Assembly (NCBI GenBank): GCA_030453285.1
Contig: JAKDKP010000013.1
Coordinates: 1-12,262, forward strand
Length of the DNA stretch: 12,262 nucleotides
Reading direction: 5' to 3'
DNA from: Propionibacteriales bacterium
Lineage (GTDB): Bacteria; Actinomycetota; Actinomycetes; Propionibacteriales; Propionibacteriaceae
Part shown: positions 5,548 to 12,262 of the stretch, one piece after another
How positions within the stretch are numbered: the first letter of the stretch is position 1
Layout of the letters: each line of letters opens with the position of its first letter
Translations under genes and position numbers: made by a program
The notes under the pieces: generated by a model
What the model was told of the DNA's origin: nothing
The model's input: only the letters and a program-made list of their open reading frames with translations
Databases searched by the model: none

Positions 5548-6453
5548 ATGTCGTACATCGTCACCACCGAAAACCTGACCAAGCGGTATCGCGACCGTAC
5601 CGTCGTCGACGGGGTGGACCTGCGCGTCCCCACCGGATGCGTGTACGGGTTCCTCGGCCCCAACGGTGCGGGCAAGTCGACGACCCTGAAGATGGTGTTG
5701 TCGCTGATCCGGCCCACCAGCGGCGCGGTGCAGGTGCTGGGCCAGCCGATGACCCGACAGACTCGGCGCGACCTGCTGGGGCGGATCGGGTCGCTGATCG
5801 AGGCGCCTCCGGGATACGCCCACCTGACGGGTGCGGAGAACATGCGGCTGGTTCAACGGCTGCTCGGACTTGAGGACGCCCAGGTCGAACACGCGGTCCG
5901 TACGGTGCGGATGAACGACCAGATGGACAAGAAGGTCGGCCACTACTCCCTGGGCATGAAACAGCGTCTGGGCATCGCGATGGCGCTGGCCCGGCGCCCC
6001 GAACTGCTGGTCCTCGACGAACCCAGCAACGGCCTCGACCCGGCCGGCATCGAGGAGATGCGCGAGCTGTTGCGCGGCCTGGCCGAGGACGGGGTCACGG
6101 TGATGGTGTCCAGTCACCTGCTCGGCGAGATCGACAAGACCGCCACTGTGCTCGGCATCCTGTCCGGTGGACGGATGATCTTCCAGGGCACGCGGGACGA
6201 GCTCTTTGCCGCCTCCACCCCTGACGTGCTGCTCGACTGCTCCGCACCCGAACGGGCACAGGCGGTGTTGTCGCGCATAGGGCCGGCCACCCTCGAAGGG
6301 TCGGCCGTTCGCCTCGCTGGTCCGGGCAATCGCGCCGTGGCTGGGGCCGTTGCCGCGCTCGTGGGTGACGGCATCGGCGTCCATGGCGTACGACGAGACG
6401 AGCAGACCCTTGAGGACGTCTTCGCCGAACTCACCAGTGGCGGTGGCCTGTGA
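5548..6453 (+). CDS. ABC transporter ATP-binding protein, BcrA/LanF-like
   Basis: The 301-aa ATPase has an intact catalytic set: Walker A GPNGAGKST (37-45), signature YSLGMKQRLGIAMAL (133-147), Walker B LLVLDEPSNGLDP (153-165) and switch His190 in SSHLL. The C-terminal 90 residues form the variable accessory domain of this subfamily. EAPPGYAHLTGAEN (85-98) is typical of ATPases of bacitracin-efflux (BcrA) and lantibiotic-immunity (LanF/MutF) systems. It energises the two ABC-2 permeases that follow, overlapping the first by GTGA. No strong ribosome binding site precedes ATG 5548. The start was chosen because MSYIVTTENLTKRY begins the conserved fold. The likely role is removal of membrane-active peptides or other amphipathic compounds, or resistance to them; the substrate is unknown. 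Confidence 0.92.
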   Translation: MSYIVTTENLTKRYRDRTVVDGVDLRVPTGCVYGFLGPNGAGKSTTLKMVLSLIRPTSGAVQVLGQPMTRQTRRDLLGRIGSLIEAPPGYAHLTGAENMRLVQRLLGLEDAQVEHAVRTVRMNDQMDKKVGHYSLGMKQRLGIAMALARRPELLVLDEPSNGLDPAGIEEMRELLRGLAEDGVTVMVSSHLLGEIDKTATVLGILSGGRMIFQGTRDELFAASTPDVLLDCSAPERAQAVLSRIGPATLEGSAVRLAGPGNRAVAGAVAALVGDGIGVHGVRRDEQTLEDVFAELTSGGGL

Positions 6454-7205
6454 CCTCCGCGACCGTGAAGGGATTCACCAACGAGTTCGCCAAGATGCGC
6501 CAGCTGGGCGTCGTGCCGGTGGGGTCGGCGCTGCTGCTGGGTGTACTGGGCCTGACCATGATCGCCGCCCTCGGCGATCCAAGCTTCGCCGAACCGAGGA
6601 CCCGGTCATGGCTGCCGATGCTCGGGGGCATGTCGATGGGGGTTGCGCTGATGTCGCCCTTGATGCTGGCTGTGCTGGCCAGCCGACAGGTCGACATCGA
6701 GCACCAGGGGCAGGGCTGGCTGCTCTCGGCCACCTCCGGGCTCACCCCCGGTCAGGTGTGCCGGGCCAAGTTGGTCGCGCTGGGCGCCGTGGTGGCCATG
6801 ATCACCATCGCGACCAATGTGATCATCCTGGGCGTCGGACTGGCGCTCGGCGTGCCGGCCCCTCCACCGGTCGGTCACTGGCTGGCGGCTGTCAGCGGTG
6901 CCCTGCTGGTGAGCCTGGTCCTGCTCGCTCTGCACGTGGTGCTGGCGGCGAAGGTCGAGAACCAGTTGGTCGGGCTGGGAATCGGAGTGCTCGGCACCCT
7001 GTTCGCCGCTTTTGCCTCTGGCTTGCCGACCTGGCTGGCGCATCTGGCGCCCTGGGGTTACTACGCCCTGACCCGAGCCGCGGAGTACCAGGGTGAATCG
7101 GTCGTGCTGCTGCTCCCCTCCTGGCCGAGCCTGCTCGGCCTCGCCGTCGTCGGTGGTGTCGTGTTCGCACTTGTCACCGGTCGCCTCGATCGTCAGGAGG
7201 TCTGA
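6450..7205 (+). CDS. ABC-2 type permease, MutE/EpiE-like
   Basis: This 251-aa membrane protein starts at GTG 6450 inside the stop codon of the ATPase gene, so translation is coupled. About six membrane helices can be seen, after a short cytoplasmic start FTNEFAKMRQLG that matches the coupling-helix region of lantibiotic-immunity permeases (usually E-x2-K-x-R). SRQVDIEHQGQGWLLSATSG (about 76-95) corresponds to the conserved cytoplasmic loop 'E...G.W..l...p' of this ABC-2 group. It pairs with the next permease to form a heterodimeric membrane domain. The absence of a lanthipeptide precursor or synthetase in view means a true immunity role is unproven; general peptide or antibiotic resistance fits as well. 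Confidence 0.85.
   Translation: MTSATVKGFTNEFAKMRQLGVVPVGSALLLGVLGLTMIAALGDPSFAEPRTRSWLPMLGGMSMGVALMSPLMLAVLASRQVDIEHQGQGWLLSATSGLTPGQVCRAKLVALGAVVAMITIATNVIILGVGLALGVPAPPPVGHWLAAVSGALLVSLVLLALHVVLAAKVENQLVGLGIGVLGTLFAAFASGLPTWLAHLAPWGYYALTRAAEYQGESVVLLLPSWPSLLGLAVVGGVVFALVTGRLDRQEV
7195..7200 (+). promoter_or_regulatory. Shine-Dalgarno AGGAGG that sets the second permease start
   Basis: A perfect AGGAGG lies inside the last codons of the preceding gene, six bases before ATG 7207. The frame is open upstream to 7093, but that part is the preceding gene read out of frame. The ribosome binding site and the conserved start LLAELIKLKRS place the real start at 7207. Confidence 0.85.
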
Positions 7206-7206
7206 G

Positions 7207-7953
7207 ATGAATGCCCTGTTGGCCGAGCTGATCAAGCTCAAGCGCTCGCTGAGTTGGCCCGTCGTTGTCCTGCTCCCCTTGGCCTTGGTCGTCTCCGCGG
7301 TGGTGAACACCCTCGTGTCGGGCCAGCCCCTGGAAGACGGCTGGGCAACGCTGTGGCTGCGCTCCCTGGTGTTCGGTGGACTCTTCCCGCTGGCCCTCGG
7401 CGTCGGCACGCTCGCTTCCCTGGTCTGGCGGGTTGAACACCGCGGCAACAACTGGAACGTCTTGATGAGTGGGCCGACGCCGACCTGGCGGATCGTCGTG
7501 GCCAAGGGCATCGTCGTGGCCGGGTTGTCGGCGGCCATGCAGGTGCTGTTGCACCTTGCCGTCCTGGTGATGGGGGAGGTGCTGGGACTCCCGGGAGGCA
7601 TGCCGGTGGCCTACCTCGGCATCAGCGCGTTGATCATGATCGCGTGCGTCCCGCTCGCCGTCCTGCAGTCCGGGTTGTCGATGGTGCTCCGCTCCTTCGC
7701 CGCCCCGATTGCGGTGGCACTCGTCGGGTCGGGGATCTCGATCATGCTGTTGATGGCCGGTCTCGACGCGGCGCTGGTGTCCCCGTACGGGCTGTTCTCC
7801 CGCACCACTCAACTCGGCACCGGCACCTTCCTCGACGACGGCTCGACCTCCGCCATCGACGTGGTCATGATCCTGTCGCTGTCGGTCGGCCTGACCGCCG
7901 GGCTGCTCGCGGCCACCACCTGGTTCATCAACCGGCGCGACACCCATGCCTGA
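7207..7953 (+). CDS. ABC-2 type permease, MutG/EpiG-like
   Basis: This 248-aa protein opens with LLAELIKLKRSLSWPVVVLLPLA, the typical beginning of lantibiotic-immunity type ABC-2 permeases, and has about six membrane helices. VWRVEHRGNNWNVLMSGPTP (about 74-93) is the conserved cytoplasmic loop, parallel to that of the preceding subunit. A single base separates the two genes, and a strong ribosome binding site ensures expression. It probably forms the membrane channel with the 6450-7205 product and is driven by the 5548-6453 ATPase. The protein ends in a basic cytoplasmic tail (FINRRDTHA). The substrate is unknown. Confidence 0.87.
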   Translation: MNALLAELIKLKRSLSWPVVVLLPLALVVSAVVNTLVSGQPLEDGWATLWLRSLVFGGLFPLALGVGTLASLVWRVEHRGNNWNVLMSGPTPTWRIVVAKGIVVAGLSAAMQVLLHLAVLVMGEVLGLPGGMPVAYLGISALIMIACVPLAVLQSGLSMVLRSFAAPIAVALVGSGISIMLLMAGLDAALVSPYGLFSRTTQLGTGTFLDDGSTSAIDVVMILSLSVGLTAGLLAATTWFINRRDTHA

Positions 7954-7963
7954 ACTGCCTGTG

Positions 7964-8002
7964 CCCGTCTCATCACGAAGGACCCGTCTCACTCATGAAG
8001 GA
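7964..8002 (+). repeat. Abutting imperfect tandem repeat carrying two GAAGGA motifs
   Basis: CCCGTCTCATCACGAAGGA (7964-7982) is followed directly by CCCGTCTCACTCATGAAGGA (7983-8002), a 19/20-base near duplication. Each copy ends in a purine-rich GAAGGA. The duplication fills the spacer before the small membrane protein gene and could arise from slippage. It may supply standby ribosome binding. Confidence 0.55.
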
Positions 8003-8013
8003 AAGGAATGATC

Positions 8014-8403
8014 ATGAACGCCAACGCCGGATCGGTGTCCAATCGCAACGAGGTCGAGACCGCCGTCGATGGAAGGTCGGCAAACGCCCACGGGGGCGTG
8101 TCGCTCGGCCTGTCCGCGGTCGGTCTTGTCAGCGCCCCCTTCCTGCTGTGGATACCGGTTGTCGGCTTCCTGCCGGGCCTGCTGGCCGGGCGTGGTGGTG
8201 TGGTCGCCTGGCGTGGTCTCGCCGGCGATCAGCGACGCAGCCCGATCCTGGTGGCCGGGCTGATCGCCGCGCTGGGCCTGTTCGCCCTGCTGGGCGCTCT
8301 CGCGTCGGTCTGGTACGTCATGGTGGCCGGGCCAGCGATGGCGGACTATCCCGAACTCCGCGAGGCGCTGATCGAGGCCCGTCGCCGGATCCTGGGGTTC
8401 TGA
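8014..8403 (+). CDS. Small membrane protein, DUF4190-like
   Basis: This 129-aa protein has two hydrophobic segments (about 31-58 and 77-105), joined by a short basic cytoplasmic stretch WRGLAGDQRRSP, and a helical charged tail YPELREALIEARRRI. The pattern resembles DUF4190-type small membrane proteins, which have no assigned function. Two in-frame ATGs exist, 8008 and 8014. The GAAAGGA at 8001-8007 abuts the first but is about seven bases from the second, so 8014 is preferred. The N-terminal 28 residues are polar and look disordered. It follows the ABC-2 operon by 60 bp and may be co-transcribed, so an accessory role for that transporter is possible but only inferred. Confidence 0.75.
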   Translation: MNANAGSVSNRNEVETAVDGRSANAHGGVSLGLSAVGLVSAPFLLWIPVVGFLPGLLAGRGGVVAWRGLAGDQRRSPILVAGLIAALGLFALLGALASVWYVMVAGPAMADYPELREALIEARRRILGF

Positions 8404-8477
8404 TCCGGGCGGACCTGAGCCGTGGCCTTCTGCGTATTCGCGGGGCAAACCCGTTGGCCGTTGTCGTACGAGAGTCC

Positions 8478-8483
8478 TAGGCT
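8478..8483 (+). promoter_or_regulatory. Leaderless promoter (TTGGCC-18-TAGGCT) for the exporter operon
   Basis: TAGGCT lies six bases before GTG 8490, placing the transcription start on the first base of the start codon. A partial -35, TTGGCC, is at 8454-8459 with an 18-base spacer. No Shine-Dalgarno precedes the GTG, which agrees with leaderless initiation. The arrangement is nearly identical to that of bpa (minus strand, 1529-1534). Confidence 0.6.
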
Positions 8484-8489
8484 CGGCGG

Positions 8490-10376
8490 GTGCGCGACTT
8501 TCCACCCGTGGTGACGGCCTACACCACCGACACCTCGACCGACACGGTCGCCGACGTCGAGCGTCCCGACACCCGCACCCCGACTCGGTTCCTGCTGTGG
8601 ATGTTGAAGCAGCAGTACGACGTGATCGCGGTGTCGGTCGTCCTCGGTCTGCTGTGGATCGTGCCGTCGATGATCGGGCCGTGGGTGACGGGCAAGGTGG
8701 TCGACGAGGGCATCCTGGCCGGTGACAGCGCGGCGGTGTGGAAGTGGTCGGCCGTCCTGCTCGCGGTTGCCGTGATTGGCGCTTCCTGTGGCGTCCTGCT
8801 GCACACCTTTGCCGTACGAGGTTGGCTGCTGTCGTTGTATCGCACCTCGATGATGGTCACCCGCAAGACCACCCAGATGGGTCACGTACTGCCCCGCCGG
8901 AGCCCAACCGGTGAGGTGCTGAGCGTCTCGTCGAGCGACTCCGACCAGTTCGGCGCGCTGAGTGAGGTCGCCGGGCGAGCGATCGGCGCCCTGGTCGGGT
9001 TCATCGTGGTGGCCGCCATCATCCTGTCCACCTCGCCGATGCTCGGTCTGGTCGTGCTGATCGGGGCGCCGGTGATGCTGGTCGCCGCCCTGCCGCTACT
9101 CCGTCCCCTGCACCGCACCCAAGGGGTCGAACGGACCCGGACCTCCGAACTCACCTCCCGCGCCACCGACATCGTTGCCGGGCTGCGCATCCTGCGCGGG
9201 ATCGGTGGAGAGCGGACCTTCGGTCGCAACTATGCCGAGCAGTCGCAGCGCGCCAAGAAGGCCGGCGTGAACGTCGGGGTGTGGAACGCCGCCACCGAGT
9301 CGGCCAGCGTCATCTTCTCCGGGCTGTTCCTGGTGCTGCTCACCTGGCTCGGCGCCGGTGAAGTGGTCGCCGGTCGCCTCACCGTCGGCCAGTTGATCAG
9401 CTTCTTCGGCTATGCGTTGTTCATGACCACCCCGCTGCGCACCTTCTTCTACTTTGCCCAGCAATGGACCCGGGCCCTGGTGGCGGCCGGCAAGGCGATC
9501 GCGGTGTTCGAGCAGACACCGCCGTGGAACCGCCCGGAGCGGGCCGTCGACCCCGATCCGACCGGTGAGTTGGTCGACGAGGCCTCCGGCACGGTGATTC
9601 GCCCCGGTGAGTTGACCGTGGTGGTCAGCGCCCTGCCCGACGACTCCGCCGCCCTGGCCGACCGGTTGGGTCGCTACCTGCCCGCCTCCGACACCCCAGT
9701 CAGCGAGGAGCTGGCCGAAGGCACCAAGGGACGGCAGGCTCGGGCCGAGCGGGCCGAGCGGCGCCGCCGCCGCGCCGAATTGGCCGAGCGCGACGCCGTA
9801 CGAGCAGGGCAGGCGTGGGGTGTGACATTGGCCGGCACCGACCTCTCGGCGTTCGAGCTTGACAGGCTGCGGGAGGTGATCATGGTCAATGAGAGCAACG
9901 CGGCGGTGTTCTCCGGCACGCTGCAGGAGGCGATCGATCCGCACAGCCGGCTGGATCGCCAGCAGGCCGAGGCTGCGATCACCGTTGCCTCCGCCGAGGA
10001 TGTGTACGAAGCGCTCCCCGGAGGTTGGCAGGGCCGGATCGATGAGCGTGGACGTGGTCTGTCGGGTGGACAGCGGCAGCGGCTGGTGTTGGCCCGTGCG
10101 TTGGCCATCGACCCGGACATCCTGATCATGGTCGAGCCCACCTCGGCGGTGGATGCGCACACCGAGGCACGGATCGCCGAGCGGCTCAGTGCCCATCGAC
10201 GTGGTCGTACGACGGTGGTCACCTCGGTCTCCCCGTTGTTGCTGCACCATGCCGATCGGGTGGTGCTGCTGGTCGACGGCCAGGCCGTGGCTGCCGGCAC
10301 CCACGACGAACTTGTGGCCGGGGTGCCCGCCTATGCCGCGGTCGTTTCGCGGGACCTGGATGAGGTGTCGAGCTGA
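8490..10376 (+). CDS. ABC exporter half-transporter with degenerate nucleotide-binding domain
   Basis: The 628-aa subunit has a six-helix exporter membrane domain (about 40-340) followed by an unusual ATPase domain. The strand that normally carries the A-loop tyrosine is missing, and the P-loop is replaced: IRPGELTVVVSALPDDSAAL (370-389) has no GxxGxGKST and no lysine. An Arg/Ala-rich insertion (about 412-438) precedes the Q-loop region, where Glu468 stands near the usual Gln. The signature LSGGQRQRLVLARAL (524-538) is perfect. Walker B reads ILIMVEP (544-550), with Val548 for Asp but the catalytic-type Glu549 kept, and the switch histidine is absent (TSVSP). The subunit cannot bind ATP in its own P-loop but can supply its signature to the partner encoded next, with which it overlaps (TGATG). 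The open frame is intact, so it is not a decaying gene. The substrate is unknown. Confidence 0.9.
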   Translation: MRDFPPVVTAYTTDTSTDTVADVERPDTRTPTRFLLWMLKQQYDVIAVSVVLGLLWIVPSMIGPWVTGKVVDEGILAGDSAAVWKWSAVLLAVAVIGASCGVLLHTFAVRGWLLSLYRTSMMVTRKTTQMGHVLPRRSPTGEVLSVSSSDSDQFGALSEVAGRAIGALVGFIVVAAIILSTSPMLGLVVLIGAPVMLVAALPLLRPLHRTQGVERTRTSELTSRATDIVAGLRILRGIGGERTFGRNYAEQSQRAKKAGVNVGVWNAATESASVIFSGLFLVLLTWLGAGEVVAGRLTVGQLISFFGYALFMTTPLRTFFYFAQQWTRALVAAGKAIAVFEQTPPWNRPERAVDPDPTGELVDEASGTVIRPGELTVVVSALPDDSAALADRLGRYLPASDTPVSEELAEGTKGRQARAERAERRRRRAELAERDAVRAGQAWGVTLAGTDLSAFELDRLREVIMVNESNAAVFSGTLQEAIDPHSRLDRQQAEAAITVASAEDVYEALPGGWQGRIDERGRGLSGGQRQRLVLARALAIDPDILIMVEPTSAVDAHTEARIAERLSAHRRGRTTVVTSVSPLLLHHADRVVLLVDGQAVAAGTHDELVAGVPAYAAVVSRDLDEVSS

Positions 10377-12262
10377 TGAGCGCCTGGACCACTGATTCGG
10401 CCGCGACCTGGCAGACCGAGGACACCCGGGAACCGTCCGTGCCCGACGTATTGCGGGTGCCCACCACCCACAACATCGGGGAACGACTGGGGGCCTGGCG
10501 GCGTCGGCACCTGTTCCGCGCCGGTCGCGCGCAACGCAACTTCGAAGCCTCCCGGCATCCCGAGCGGGCCCTGCCGGTGTCGGGCCGTGACGAGGTGGTG
10601 GAGTTCGTCCGTCGGCTGTTCGGCCACCGCCGGTTGTTCATCGTGGCGATGATCGTCGCCAACGCACTGACCGCCCTGGTCGCCGTGCTCGTTCCGCAGG
10701 CCCTCGGCGACATCGTCGACCAGGCGTCGGGCAGCGGATCGCCGATGGACCGGATCAACCAGCTCTCGCTGGGGGTCGCCGGACTGGTGGTACTACAGGC
10801 CTTCTTCACCTTCTGGGCCCGCTTCACCGCCGCGGTGTTCGGTCAGGACGTGCTGGCCGAGGCGCGCGAGCACGTCGTCGACACCGTGCTGGCTCTGCCA
10901 TTGGGACGCGTCGAACAGGCCAGCACCGGGGACCTGGTCACTCGGATCACCCGCGACGTCGGGGCGATGAGCGAGGCCGTACGACAGGGCCTGCCGCAGT
11001 TCTTCATCTCCGGCGCGACAGTGCTGTTCACCGTTGTCGCGATGGTGATCAACTCCCCGCTGCTGTCGGTGCCGATGCTGGTGCTGGTGGCGCTGTCGTT
11101 GATCCAGGTGCGGCGCTACCTGCAACGATCGCCGGCCGGCTACGTGATGGAAGGGGCCACCTACTCCGACATCGGCACCACTCTCACCGAGACCGTCGAA
11201 GGCGCCCGTACGGTCGAGGCACTGGGTCTGCAGAAGGCGCGCATCGAACGAGGCGACGATGACATCGCCCGATCGTCGCAGGCCGAGCGTTACACGATGT
11301 CGCTGCGCAACATGATGTTCATCGTGATGGACATCTGCTGCTCGGCGCCGCGCGCGTTCACCATCGCCCTGGGCGCGGTCGCCTACGTCAACGGGTGGGC
11401 GACGCTGGGTCAGATCACCGCTGCCATGCTCTACATCGAAACGCTGATCACCCCGATCGACTGGATGATCCAGACCCTTGACCGGCTGCAGGTCGGCGTG
11501 GCGTCGATCTCCCGACTGCTCGGCATTGCTGGCGTTCCGGCCGATCGTGAGCCCGGCACGGACCGGCCTCGAGGGTCGCATCTGACCGGGCGTGATCTGC
11601 GGTTCGCCTATCGCGAAGGGCATGACGTCCTGCACGGTGTTGATCTTGACCTGCGACCGGGGGAGCGACTTGCTGTTGTCGGCCCCAGCGGATCGGGCAA
11701 GTCGACGCTGGGCAGGCTGCTGTCGGGGATCAATGGGCCACGCACCGGATCGGTCACCGTCGGCGAGGTCGCTCTGGTGAAGCTGCCGTTGGATGTCCTA
11801 CGCACCCAGGTGGCCCTGGTCACCCAGGAACATCACGTCTTCGTTGGTTCGGTGCGCGACAACATCGTGTTGGCCCGGGAGGACTCCGACGACGAGACCG
11901 TACGGCAAGCGCTCGCAGCGGTGGATGCGCTCGGGTGGGTTGACCGGCTGCCGCAGGGACTGGACACCCTGCTCGGCACCGGACACCACGGCCTCACGCC
12001 GGCCCAGGCGCAGCAGATCGCGTTGGCTCGGCTAGTGGTTGCCGATCCGCACACCCTCGTCCTCGATGAGGCGACGTCCCTGATCGACCCGCACACCGCG
12101 CGACACATGGAGGGGTCGATGTCGGCGCTGCTGACCGGCCGTACGGTCGTGGCCATCGCGCACCGGTTGCACACCGCCCACGATGCGGATCGGATCGCCG
12201 TCGTGATCGACGGCCGGATCGTCGAACTCGGCAGCCACGACGAGCTCGTCGCTCGCGGCGGT
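10376..12262 (+). CDS. ABC exporter half-transporter, partner subunit (cut by window edge)
   Basis: 629 codons are visible with no stop; the gene runs off the window, probably within a few tens of residues of its end. An Arg-rich cytoplasmic leader (about 1-75) precedes a six-helix exporter domain (about 80-370). The ATPase domain has Walker A GPSGSGKST (436-444), Q-loop VTQEHHVF, Walker B LVLDEATSLIDP (561-572, Asp564 and Glu565) and the switch AHRL with His596. The signature motif is LTPAQAQQ (540-547) instead of LSGGQ. This defect is complementary to that of the upstream subunit, so only one composite ATP site should work: this protein's Walker motifs against the other's LSGGQ. ATG 10376 overlaps the preceding stop codon, indicating coupled translation and a heterodimer. 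The substrate is unknown. Confidence 0.92.
   Translation, partial: MSAWTTDSAATWQTEDTREPSVPDVLRVPTTHNIGERLGAWRRRHLFRAGRAQRNFEASRHPERALPVSGRDEVVEFVRRLFGHRRLFIVAMIVANALTALVAVLVPQALGDIVDQASGSGSPMDRINQLSLGVAGLVVLQAFFTFWARFTAAVFGQDVLAEAREHVVDTVLALPLGRVEQASTGDLVTRITRDVGAMSEAVRQGLPQFFISGATVLFTVVAMVINSPLLSVPMLVLVALSLIQVRRYLQRSPAGYVMEGATYSDIGTTLTETVEGARTVEALGLQKARIERGDDDIARSSQAERYTMSLRNMMFIVMDICCSAPRAFTIALGAVAYVNGWATLGQITAAMLYIETLITPIDWMIQTLDRLQVGVASISRLLGIAGVPADREPGTDRPRGSHLTGRDLRFAYREGHDVLHGVDLDLRPGERLAVVGPSGSGKSTLGRLLSGINGPRTGSVTVGEVALVKLPLDVLRTQVALVTQEHHVFVGSVRDNIVLAREDSDDETVRQALAAVDALGWVDRLPQGLDTLLGTGHHGLTPAQAQQIALARLVVADPHTLVLDEATSLIDPHTARHMEGSMSALLTGRTVVAIAHRLHTAHDADRIAVVIDGRIVELGSHDELVARGG

Noticed and set aside
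5530..6384. Long minus-strand open frame opposite the ABC ATPase
   Set aside because: It has antisense shadow composition and lies over an unambiguous plus-strand ATPase with all catalytic motifs.
7093..7206. Earlier start for the second ABC-2 permease
   Set aside because: This stretch is the previous permease gene read in another frame; AGGAGG and the conserved N-terminus place the start at 7207.
8490..10376. Calling the degenerate ABC subunit a decaying pseudogene
   Set aside because: The frame is uninterrupted for 628 codons with strong coding bias, LSGGQ is perfect, and its losses are mirrored by opposite losses in the overlapping partner gene.
1..12262. CRISPR arrays, tRNA or rRNA genes, insertion sequences and attachment sites
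   Set aside because: I looked for regularly spaced repeats, transposase motifs, tRNA-like ends and flanking direct repeats and saw none.

Overview
The window is high-GC DNA from an actinobacterium, most likely in or near the Propionibacteriaceae. The evidence is a WhiB-like iron-sulfur regulator, the actinobacteria-specific proteasome activator Bpa, strong G/C bias at third codon positions, and leaderless promoters with a TAGGCT -10 box. The family-level placement is an inference from overall sequence style. I see no tRNA, rRNA, CRISPR array, insertion sequence, phage gene or attachment site.

Layout. On the minus strand at the left are whiB-HTH (49-621) and bpa (923-1522), separated by a 301-bp gap rich in short palindromes. 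Everything from 1625 onward is on the plus strand. A DesK/NarL-type histidine kinase (1625-2869) overlaps its response regulator (2866-3532), which carries a +1 frameshift in the receiver domain as sequenced. After a 323-bp gap without a convincing gene come a TRAP-type large permease (3856-5199) and an 81-aa two-helix membrane protein (5216-5461). An 86-bp spacer with two perfect palindromes precedes a three-gene ABC-2 transporter of the lantibiotic-immunity/bacitracin-efflux type: ATPase 5548-6453, permeases 6450-7205 and 7207-7953. A small membrane protein (8014-8403) closes that block. A separate leaderless promoter then drives two overlapping ABC exporter half-transporters (8490-10376, and 10376 to the window edge, where the gene is cut off).

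How the genes fit together. The kinase and regulator are a clear translationally coupled pair. Their target is not shown, but two-component pairs of this type often sit beside ABC-2 efflux systems such as the one 2 kb downstream. The two exporter subunits have complementary defects. The first lacks the A-loop, Walker A, the Walker B aspartate and the switch histidine but keeps a perfect LSGGQ. The second keeps Walker A, Walker B and the histidine but has LTPAQ instead of LSGGQ. Together they should form exactly one working ATP site and one fully dead site. This is the most distinctive feature of the window. I recall similar motif pairs in other actinobacteria, so it is probably a conserved but poorly characterised family rather than unique.

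Smaller points of interest are the WhiB protein with a C-terminal helix-turn-helix and an altered glycine-rich turn, the operator-like repeats upstream of it, the near-identical leaderless promoters, and an over-represented CCGTACGR word.
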